Assembly: GCA_009809945.1 (NCBI GenBank)
Contig: WTPW01000792.1
Location: 227,308-291,307, forward strand
DNA: 64,000 nt
From: Gigaspora margarita
Taxonomy: Eukaryota > Glomeromycota > Glomeromycetes > Diversisporales > Gigasporaceae
Direction of reading: 5' to 3'
The notes beneath the pieces are model-generated. The model did not search any database. It was not told the DNA's origin and saw nothing but the letters and a program-made list of their open reading frames with translations. The position numbers and the translations under genes were made by a program. Below are positions 53,597-63,095 of this stretch, piece by piece. Position 1 is the stretch's first letter. Each line of letters begins with the position of its first letter.

Positions 53597-54424
53597 ATGA
53601 AAAATATGGATAAATATACACCTATAGCAAATTTATTAAGAAATCTTTCAAAAACATTATTAAAACCACCTATAGTTTTATTAATATCTGGATCTTTTAA
53701 TCCAGTTCATATAAAACATTTTCAAATTCTTAAAACTGCGACTCAAGCTATTAAAGAAGATTATGAAGTTATTGCTTGTTATATATCACCATTCTCACAA
53801 AAACATGTTGATAAAACATATAAACAAGGAACAATACCATTACAACAAAGAATTGATATGATAAAAATTGCAATAAAAGAATTTTCAGAAGAATCTTCAA
53901 ATGAATCCTCTTCTTGGATTGACATGATTGACATTAGTGAATGGGATGCTAATTTGGAAGATGATATTGATTGTCATTTACTTATTAAAACATTTTCAGA
54001 ATTTTTAAATAACAATAACCAAATTAAAACACTTTTAAGTGAGAAAAATTTAAACAAATTAAAAATAGCCTACATATGTGGATCTGACTTAATTACCAAA
54101 GATAAAAAAGAAAAAATAAAAAACCTAGAAGATCTAGAAGATATTACAATCATTATTTGTGAAAGGTATCTTGAGGAAAAAGATAAAGATTGGGAAGGTC
54201 AATGTAAAGAATTAGGTAAATTATATACAGAAAAATGGATTGAAAACAATATAATTTTGATAAAACAAGACACAGAAAATACTAGCAATCAAGATAAAAA
54301 TAATATCAAAATCAGCTCAACAAAAATCATAAATTCATTAATTCAAAATGAAAATAATTGGGAAGAAATGACTTTTTTGGGAGTAACAAAATATATTAAA
54401 GACAAGAAAATTTTAAAATCTTAA
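53597..54424 (+). CDS. nicotinamide-nucleotide adenylyltransferase-like protein
   Basis: A 275-residue intronless frame. The HxGH-superfamily nucleotidyltransferase fold is shown by SGSFNPVHIKHF (31-42), where HIKH replaces the usual HxGH-type histidines. CGSDLI (161-166) matches the nicotinate/nicotinamide-binding region, and ISSTKIINSL (239-248) matches the ISSTxIR signature near the C-terminus, with Ile-Ile in place of the usual Arg position. Length fits eukaryotic NMNATs (about 250-400). The enzyme would join NMN and ATP to make NAD+ in cytosol or nucleus. Composition is extreme (Lys, Ile, Asn, Glu) with A/T-ending codons, more AT-biased than URC4 next door. The start is the first in-frame ATG; a second Met at codon 4 is an alternative. 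If the substituted Arg matters, it could be a paralogue with altered activity. Confidence 0.85.
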   Translation: MKNMDKYTPIANLLRNLSKTLLKPPIVLLISGSFNPVHIKHFQILKTATQAIKEDYEVIACYISPFSQKHVDKTYKQGTIPLQQRIDMIKIAIKEFSEESSNESSSWIDMIDISEWDANLEDDIDCHLLIKTFSEFLNNNNQIKTLLSEKNLNKLKIAYICGSDLITKDKKEKIKNLEDLEDITIIICERYLEEKDKDWEGQCKELGKLYTEKWIENNIILIKQDTENTSNQDKNNIKISSTKIINSLIQNENNWEEMTFLGVTKYIKDKKILKS

Positions 54425-54597
54425 TTTTTTTCAGAATATATATTTCAAGGTATACATTATTTTTATTTATATTTCATCTTTAGATTTAGCTCCTTACTTT
54501 ACATATTTTAACCCCTATATACTTAACTTGATTTTCTTTATCATATATAACTTTATTTTTAACCTGTATTTTTTAAAGTATAACTTTATAATATATC

Positions 54598-54603
54598 AAT
54601 AAA
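54598..54603 (+). promoter_or_regulatory. candidate polyadenylation signal for NMNAT
   Basis: AATAAA 174 bp after the NMNAT stop codon, on the same strand. Plausible but unproven, since fungal signals are loose. Confidence 0.4.
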
Positions 54604-54833
54604 GACGTAAGATTTAAACTCATACTTCATATGTCATTTATCGTTATGATTACATAAAAGTATATTTATCATTCATCGAGAATGAGAATAAAATTAATAT
54701 TCCGTTCAGATTTTTGAAAAAAAATGTTGCTAAATTTTATTAAACTTTTTAATTTTCCGAATAATTCATAAAAATGGGATCTAAGATTTTCGTTAACGAT
54801 GTTTCAAAATTGTAACTAATATGATAATCTTTA

Positions 54834-54924
54834 AAGTAGATCGCGATATTTAAGTTATAATTATTTTGTAATTATGTGAGCATTTTTATCAAGTAGATCG
54901 CGATATTTGGGTTATAATTATTTT
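54834..54924 (+). repeat. 34-bp direct repeat with 57-bp offset
   Basis: AAGTAGATCGCGATATTT followed by GTTATAATTATTTT occurs at 54834-54867 and again at 54891-54924 with two differences, between NMNAT and URC4. The ATCGCGAT core is a palindrome and could be a binding site. Confidence 0.7.
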
Positions 54925-55095
54925 AGAAATCCATATGTGTATTTTTTTTTTCTCGGATATATTTTATTTAAACGAAATTAAAAAGAAAATTATCTGTTAC
55001 ACAACATGAATTTGCCTATCGCTATTTACAGTATTAATACAGGTCCAAATTTGATCTTCAGTAATTTTCTCACCGTTAACTGTTAATTCTTTATC

Positions 55096-56848
55096 ATGCA
55101 AGAACAAATAAAATATTTCAAGAGTCTCAGATCTGTTCGTGAACGTTCAAATAAAGTTTACGAAAAAGCAAAAACAAATTCTCTCAATCATTTTCAGGTA
55201 GATTTCTCGAAACTTCAAGAAGTGGTCACTAAAGTAATCGCATTAATCAAACGAGATTATGAGCAAATAAGCGATATCCCACCACACGGTCGTTGGCGCC
55301 ATTTTGACGTTGGAGGACATGCTCGTGTTCAAACACTTATAAATGAATGGAAATCTTCTGATTGTGATAAGCTGGAAATAACTCGTAGACTTTTAGATTT
55401 ATTCGTAATTTCAGTTTTATTAGATGCTGGCGCTGGAAATGCATGGTCTTATAAAGAACAAAAAACTGGGAATACTTATAATCGATCCGAAGGATTAGCA
55501 ATAGCATCTTTAGATATGTTTAAATCTGGGATCTTTTCATCTTTAGGATCTCAGCCGTATCAAGTTGATGGTACTTGCTTACAAATTTTATTTTAATTCT
55601 TTATCATAAGAAGTTATTTAACATGTTCATCATATAGCGGATAAACTTAAAAGTATTGGTGTGGAAGATGTTCGTCTGGCATTTCAAGTTAACGAAAATA
55701 ATCCTTTAGATGGACTTGAAGGGCGTGCTAATTTACTTAGTCGTTTGGGTCATGCTTTGAAAAGTCACTCTACATATTTCAAAAGTAAAGATAATTCGGT
55801 GAGTAATAAGTTTTAATAATTAATCTCAATAAGACAGATTATTACAAATTTGTATTCATAAATATTCATTTAGCCACCAAGACCTGGAAACCTTTTAGGT
55901 ATTTAAAAAGTAAAGTTATAGTAGTTTATGCTACACTCATAATTAATAACTTTATTATTCAACGATAATTACTTAGATTATCTACTGTCAAATTCTACTA
56001 CCAACGAAAATGTTACTTTTGTAAAGCTTGATACACTATGGTCAGTTGTAGTTTATGGATTTTCGGATATTTGGCCACCAACAAGAACCTCTCTAGAAGG
56101 CGTATCATTAGGAGATGTTTGGCCATGCGAAGTGCTTAGATCACCAAACGCTAGTCCAGATTCCACAGATCATTTAGTAACATTTCATAAACTTTCTCAA
56201 TGGCTTACATATTCTCTCATTGAACCAATGACAAAGATATTAGGAATTACATTTGAAGGAGTTGAAAAGATGACTGGATTACCAGAATATCGAAACGGTT
56301 TGCCAATTTAAATTTAAAATTAGCTCATTTATAATTAAACCAATTTATTTTAAATTTTTAATCGTTACGTATAATCGTTATATTATAGGTGGCTTATTTG
56401 TAGACACTGGTGTACTAACTTTGAAGCAATCGGATGTTGAACGTGGTATAAAATATTATAAACAAAACTTATTGTCATCTGGTATTCAATCAGAAGTAGA
56501 GATCGTACCAATGTTTGAAGTTGATGACTCGGTGGTAATTGAATGGCGTGCTATCACGGTTATTTTATTAGATAAAGTGGCAGATGAAGTTAGAAATGCA
56601 CTCGGATTATCGAAAGAACAACTTTCTTTAGCTCAAGTGCTTGAAGCTGGAACTTGGAAGGTATTATGTATTATGTTTTAAGATTTTATTTACAGTAATA
56701 ATAACAAATTTGATAGGTTTTATAACTGGTTTACCTTGTATTTTTCCGCTTTTTCTGATTATAGGCCGGTCGTGAAATTGCAGCTTCTTTGCGTCCTATT
56801 ACTCGTGGACCACCGATTGCTATTAAGTCTGATGGAACTGTTTTTTAA
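55096..56848 (+). CDS. URC4: DUF1688 / uracil catabolism protein 4 (URC4-like), six exons
   Basis: Exons 55096-55570, 55638-55798, 55874-55898, 55977-56297, 56399-56661 and 56765-56848 join with consistent phases to give 442 residues, the usual family length. Introns are 67-103 bp with GT..AG ends. Landmarks: LRSVRERSNKVYEKA near the start, PPHGRWRHFDVGGHAR, LLDAGAGNAWSYKE, RSEGLAIASLDMF, then RPGNLLDYL, SDIWPPTRTS, FHKLSQWLTYSLIEP, TGLPEYRNGGLFVDTGVL, AGREIAASLRP and the C-terminal SDGTVF. These match DUF1688 as I know it. In yeasts URC4 is required for the URC pathway that degrades uracil; its exact reaction is not settled. Exon 3 is only 25 bp. No frameshift was seen. The gene lies 671 bp downstream of NMNAT, same strand. 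Confidence 0.92.
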
Positions 56849-57415
56849 ATATTTGTAATTAGTAAATCTAATCATTATAATCTGTTCTAAACAAGATATG
56901 CATTGACTTGATAAGTCGAATGGTATAAAGTCGTCTAATTCTAGTCAATGGATCCTTTTGATAATTTAAAAGTAAAATCTCAAAATATTACCAAATTAAT
57001 ATAAAAATTGATTGGTCAATTATCATTTTTACCATGTATTAGGACATAACCAATTTTAATGATAATTTTTTATTGGGAAAATTTCAAATTTGAAAAAATG
57101 TCCATTATGCTGCACACATCTTGGATGTTTACATACTTTTCATTGTTATACTTATTTGATTACCTTCATTATGGTTCTAAAACTTTGACCCGGATAACCG
57201 TGTATCCAATAATCCGACCCGAAAAAATTAATCAACCGAGCATGTTTTTGACAAATCGGTTATCATAAATTCTGAGCGCCTGATAAAAAATTTGGCAAAA
57301 TGATTGTCATATATTCAATTTCGTCAATCATAATTCCTAATACATTTTCACAATTTTAAATATGTCGACAAATTCTTGTTCATATCTAGTGTAATATTTG
57401 TAATATATTTATTTA
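56849..57415. other. intergenic downstream of URC4
   Basis: No gene recognised; a 69-codon frame at 57059-57268 has no known similarity. An obvious AATAAA close to the stop was not seen. Confidence 0.45.
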
Positions 57416-57860
57416 TTACCGTATTTGCGCGTAATAACGCGCATGCGCGTTATTTCGAAATTCTGTTTTTTTGAAAATTGTTTTTTGACTCAAAATAACG
57501 CTCATGCGCGTCACAAAATAACGCGCCCCAAATATACATACACCATGTAATAAAAGCAGGTACTCCTGGTAATCAAAATTTGCCAAAATGATTCGAAATG
57601 TCGCGCATACGCGTCCTGAAATACCGCACAGGTGCGCGTAAATGTTGCACGTCGAATTAGAATTTGCGTCAGGACAAAAAATTATAGTGACACTAATACT
57701 TACTCTTACCCTAACATATTTTTTACCCTAACCCTAATGAACCTCAGTATTGAAATTTGAACTAATGCAAATTTTAATTTGACATATAACATATACATCT
57801 GATCCTAAAATTATGATCGAAGTAATTTATCGAAACAATTGTTAGTGCACCGGGGCTAAG
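57416..57860. mobile_element. CG-rich inverted-repeat element remnant, copy 3
   Basis: Begins TTACCGTATTTGCGCGTAAT with GCGCATGCGCGTTATTTCG blocks and has an interior ACTAATACTTACTCTTACCC also like copy 1. The right terminus was not found, so the end is approximate. Confidence 0.55.
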
Positions 57861-58192
57861 TCCATGAAAATTCATGAATCAATCTACAATTTTCCTTTAC
57901 TATAACTCTTATATGGTCACAATAGCTGCCTATAATCGAATAAAATTTTCTGTTTACAGCTGATCTAATTCATTATGATTTTGATAAAATTCCATAGATT
58001 TAGATAAAACATCAAAAATTGAACTACCATAGACTTAGATAAAACATCAAAAATTGAACTAAATAGGTGCATTTACATTAAGAAAATGTGAATAAGTTTT
58101 CTCATAAAACTGTACAAATATAAAGAATCACTTGCAGATTTAAATCAATCATTAGAACTTGGACCAAATAATGTAGAGCATTGTTGTTACGT
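57861..58192. other. AT-rich stretch, no gene seen
   Basis: Contains a tandem duplication of 'TAGATAAAACATCAAAAATTG' (about 58008-58055, two copies). Nothing else recognised. Confidence 0.45.
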
Positions 58193-58839
58193 CTACCAGT
58201 GTTGTCATTGGGACAGCTCTGGACAAATTGTGTACAATTTTGGACAAAAAAACAAATCTAAATTAAATAAAATTTTATTAAGATATCCTATTTTTTTTCT
58301 TTTTAGAAAAATATTCGAAATTATAAAAAATATATAATTATGTCTTTTTAAAACTAATTTATTAAATTTTAAGTCTAAATATTCTTTGGACTAGAGGTCT
58401 GACTCGATGAATACTATTCACTGAATATTCACTGAATATTCGAATATTCGAATATATAATTTTTCACTGAATAAATATTCGAATATTTAAAATTTCACTG
58501 AATATATTCATTGAATATTCATTGAATATATATATATATATATATAATTTTATAATTTTTTTTTTTTTTTAATAATTTATTTGCAATTTTATTGGCTAAT
58601 TTAAGTGAGATATTATATAATTTTTTTAAACTGAAATATATTTAATATTCAATGAATATTCAGTGAATATTCATTGAATATTTTTAAAATTTTTGAACAA
58701 TATTCGAATAAAAAAATATTGAACAAATGAATATTTGAATACTTATTTTTTGAACAATTCAGACCTCTACTTTGGACAGTTGTGGCATTTGGACATAAAT
58801 ATAGGCAAAAAAAGTCTTGGACATAGTAGATGTGACAAC
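58193..58839. mobile_element. inverted-repeat element with GGACA words
   Basis: Ends GTTGTTACGTCTAC and GTAGATGTGACAAC are inverted. Subterminal TTTGGACA/TCTGGACA words repeat near both ends. It hosts 58392-58769. No target duplication was recognised. Non-coding. Confidence 0.6.
58392..58769. mobile_element. 378-bp hAT-like element with GAATATTC words, nested
   Basis: Ends TAGAGGTCTGA and TCAGACCTCTA are inverted, with an exact 8-bp duplication CTTTGGAC (58384-58391 and 58770-58777). Inside are dense TTCACTGAATATTCGAATAT arrays in both orientations. Confidence 0.88.
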
Positions 58840-58848
58840 CTGATATCC

Positions 58849-59404
58849 AGTGTATAAAATCCGTGTGCACAATATACTTATTGTACATTTTTTTAAAAAG
58901 TTTCATATATTTTTTGGCTAGAAATGTGCATGTAATTCACAAATTTTGGGACTAAATAGTGCAACAAATTATTAGTAAAATACTGAATATATGCACATTG
59001 AGCACACTATACACATAATCCATTGTATATATGGGGTGAGTCAATAGAAATCAAAAAATTTTTTTTAGTAACTTTTTTTAAAAGTTTAAATTAAAATAAC
59101 TTAACAAAAACTTGTTCAAATTTGATAAATTTTTTTTAAATTAATTCCATAAATGTATAAAATTGATTTAAAAAATTTTTATCAAATTTGATTAAATTTT
59201 TGTTAAATTATTTCTGTTCAAAAGTTTCAAAAAATTTTATTATAAAAATTTGCTTGATTTCTATTGACTCACCCCCATATATTCAAATTTATTTATATAA
59301 ATTTAATTATATAACAAAGTTATATAGTACATAAATTTTTAAAAAATTGTTTACATAAATTATTTGTGCACTATGCGTACTTTTGGGGTCAAATTTTATA
59401 CACT
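58849..59404. mobile_element. probable inverted-repeat element with AGTGTATAAAAT ends
   Basis: The left AGTGTATAAAATCCGTGTGC and right ATTTTATACACT are inverted, with GTGCACA/TTGTGCACTA words inside both ends. It hosts 59031-59280. No duplication seen. Confidence 0.5.
59031..59280. mobile_element. 250-bp MITE, GGGGTGAGTCA family
   Basis: Ends ATGGGGTGAGTCAATAGAAA and TTTCTATTGACTCACCCCCAT are inverted in TATA-rich flanks. The ends match the 70-bp hairpin at 10081-10150. The interior resembles hairpin-satellite monomer text ('CAAATTTGATAAATTTTTTT'). Confidence 0.75.
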
Positions 59405-59659
59405 ACTGGCAATTATGTTCAAGATGTTTTTTTGCATATATTTATGTTTAAATGTTCTTAGTATTTACAACTGTTTAAAAAATATTTAGACTTTAAAATT
59501 TAATAGATTAGTTTAAAAAAAATATGATTATATATTTTTTATAGTTTTGAATATTTTTCTAAGGGAATTGCTATTTGCACCATGGGTTTTGTAATTCACA
59601 CCATAGTACATGTAGATCATCTTGATTTTGTTACTTAAATATTAACTTTTAGAAACTTG

Positions 59660-62440
59660 TAGTAATATTATCTTTATAAGTTCTTGACTGAATTCAATAA
59701 AAAATTTTTTATTTGAATTCTATAGAATTGTAGAATTAAGATAAAAAAATTTTATTAAATTTGGTCAAGGACTTGTAGAGATATCTTTAATGAAATTCCT
59801 GTAAACAATTTTAGCATGATTTCTTTGTTATATATATTTTTAGAAATAAAAAACTTTTGTAAAAATATCTCTATGAGTTCTTAACCAAATTTGATAAATT
59901 TTTTTTTATTTTAATTCTACAGATCAGTAGAATTAAAATAAAAAAATTATTGAATTGGTCAAAAACTTGCAAAGATAGCTTTAATGAAAGTTCTTGTAAA
60001 CAATTTCAGCTCAGCTTCTTTGTAATATATATTTTTGGAAATGAAAAAAAACTTTATCAAAGATATCTCTATGAGTTCTTGACTAAATTTAATGAAAATT
60101 TTTTTATTTGAATTCTATAGATTTGTAGAATTAAAATAAAAAAATTTTTATCGAATTTGATCAAGATATCTTGATGAAAGTTCCTTAAACAATTTTAGTA
60201 CAGCTTCTTTTTAGATATGTTTTTAAAAGTAAAAAATTTTCATCAAAGATATCTCTATGATTTCTTGATCAAATTTGATAAAATTTTTTTATTTTAATTC
60301 AAAAGATCTGTAGAATTAAAATAAAAAAATTTTTACTGAATTTGGTCAAGAACTTATAGCAATATTTTCAATAAATTTTTGTAAACTATTTTGGTACAGC
60401 TTTTTTGTAATATATATTTTTAAAAATAAAAAATTTTATTAAAGATAATTCTATGAATTCTTGACCAAATTTGATAAAAATTTTTTTATTTTTATTGATT
60501 CAAATAAAAATTTACATCAAATTTGGTCAAGAACTTATAGAGATATCTTTGATAAAAGTTTTTTTTTGTTATTTCCAAAAATGTATATTACAAAAAAATT
60601 GTTTACAAGAACTTTCATCAAAGATATTTCTTTAAGTTCTTGACCAAATTTAATAAAATTTTTTTATTTTAATTTTACAGATCTGTAGAATTAAAATAAA
60701 AAATTTTTATTGAATTTGTTCAAGAATTTGTAGAGATATCTTCAATAAAATTTTTTTACTTCTAAAAATGTATATAACAAAGAAGTTGTACTGGAATTGT
60801 TTACAGAAACTTTTATCAAAGATACTCTATGAGTTCTTGACCAAATTTGATAGAAATTTTTCATTTTAATTTTCAATTTCATAGAATTCAAATAAATATA
60901 TTTAAATCAAATTTAGTTAAGAACTCATAGAGATATCGTTGATAAAAGATTTTTTATTTCTAAAAATATATATTACAAAAAAGCTGTACCAAAATTGTTT
61001 ATATAAACTTTCATCAAAGATATTTTGTGTGTTCTTGACCAAATTTAATATTTTTTTTATTTTAATTATACATTTTTGTAGAATTAAAATAAAAAAGTTT
61101 CATCAAATTTGGTCAAGGACTCATAGGAATATCTTCAATTAAAGTGTTCTACTACTTAAATATATATAAAAGAAGCTGCAAAAATTGTTTACAGGAACTT
61201 TTATTGAAGATATCTTTATAGGTTTTTGACCAATTTAATGAAATGTTTTTATTTTAATTTTACAAATCTATAGAATTCAAATAAAAAATTTTTTATCAAA
61301 TTTGGTTAAAAACTTATGAAAATATCTTTGATAAAATTTTTTTTATTTTTAAAAGTATATATTACAAAGAAGCTATACTGAAATTGTTTCAAAGAACTTT
61401 TATTAAAGATATTTCTGTGAGTTCTTGACCAAATTCAATAAATTTTTTTATTTTAATTCTACAAATCTATAGACTTAAAATAAAAAACTTTTTATTGAAT
61501 TTGGTCAAGAACTTGTAAAAATTTTTTAATAAAAGTTTTTTACTTCTAACAATGCATATAACAAAAAAGCTGCACAAAATTGTTTTAGGGATATTAAGTA
61601 GTTCAGGTGAACCCGAGTTCAAATCCAGTTCAAACTAGTTTTTTTTAGTAGTTTGTACAGAGAAAAATTAACTAGTAGTTTCTGAACCAGTTTCATAAAC
61701 TTAGTTCATAACTTGGTTTATAAATCTAGTTTATAAACTTAATTTATATAACTAGTTTAGAAACCCGGTTTATAAACTAGTAGTTCAATCTACTTAAAAT
61801 AACATATGTATTGTATAAATTTGTATACAAGATCCCCAAAATAGTAGACCCACTATGAATCAAACCCGGGTCTGTAATATAGATAAAGATTTTGGTAAAA
61901 TGTAGTATACTAAAAGAAACAATAATTAAAAGGCCTGGGTATAATATAGAGAACAGGTAGATTAAAAGACCTTGGGTATATTAAAACACTACCAGTAATA
62001 GTTAAATTAGTAAGTATCAATATTTGAAGAAAATATAAAAAAAAATTATTTTAATTTTATATTTAAAATTAAATAAACTTAGTTCATAAACTCGAGCTTG
62101 AACTTAAAGCTAACCCGAAGTTTATACTTTGAGTTTATGAACTCAAGTTCAAACTCAAGTTTAACCTTTAAAGTTCGACTAAAGTTCATGAACTTCAGTT
62201 TAGTTCATTTTTTCTTTGAACTTCTTGGGACTGAACCAGAACCAGACTGAACGAACCACTTAACATCCATAAATTGTTTATAGAAAATTTCATCAAAGAT
62301 ATCTCTATGAATTTTTGACAAAATTTGATAAAATTTTTTTATTTTAATTCTACAAATCTATAGAATTCAAATAAAAATATTGTTATCAAATTTGGTCAAG
62401 AACTTGTGAAGATAATATTAATATAAGTTTTTAAAAGTTA
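59660..62440. repeat. tandem array of hairpin monomers, array 2
   Basis: About eleven units of roughly 190-200 bp, each self-complementary: GATATCTCTATGAGTTCTTG, ACCAAATTTGATAAAATTTT, an apex TAATTCTACAGATCTGTAGA, then the reverse arm ending AAGAACTTGTAGAGATATC, and a spacer 'AAACAATTTTAGTACAGCTT'. It parallels array 1 but is more AT-rich and nearly lacks CpG. A hAT-like element at 61586-62271 interrupts it. Short frames inside are incidental. Confidence 0.85.
61586..62271. mobile_element. 686-bp hAT-like element inside array 2
   Basis: Ends TAGGGATATTAAGTAGTTC and GAACCACTTAACATCCATA are imperfect inverted repeats. The exact 8-bp string AATTGTTT flanks them (61578-61585 and 62272-62279). 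Subterminal arrays of AGTTCATAAACTT/GTTTATAAACT words fill both ends. Non-coding. Confidence 0.78.
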
Positions 62441-63095
62441 AAATATTTAAGTGACAAAATCAAGGTAATTTATATATATGGTTCAGTGCAAAAAGATTGA
62501 TACACCAAAACTAATAGCTATTGTTATCTATATATAAAAGTTTTTCAATTTTAAATATTTATTTATAATTTTTTTATATAAAATAAAAGAAGACCTAAGC
62601 TACGTTTTGATATAATTTTTATTGTCATTTTATAGTAAGTTTATTTTATTATAAAATTTTTAATAAATTCTATTTTTTAAAAAAAAATTTAAAAAATTTT
62701 TTTTTTAAAAAAAAAATATTTTTGCCATCAATATGCAACTTTATAAGCTTGTACTATGCAACTGTATTGCCATAAATATGTTAAATATGCAGTTAAAATT
62801 TTAACATAATTGGATTAGTAGTTATTAATATATAAATTAAAACCCAAAAATTTTATTTTTCGGTGACTTATCGATTTTTTTATACTATTTTACTTTAATC
62901 TGATTATGTGATTATTTCAAAAAAAAACAATTCGCATATTTATTATAATAATTTATAACAAATATGTATCATTTTAAATCTATATTACATAATCTTGTGC
63001 TACTATCTAACTTAAGCACTCCATCTTCTAATACTACATCATCGAATTTATAGTACTGAAATCTTTCGAAAGATTTTGCAAACATGCAAATCTTT
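62441..63095. other. AT-rich stretch, no gene seen
   Basis: Homopolymer-rich sequence with an AAAAAAATTTTTTT palindromic tract near 62670-62725. No coding frame or RNA gene. Confidence 0.5.
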
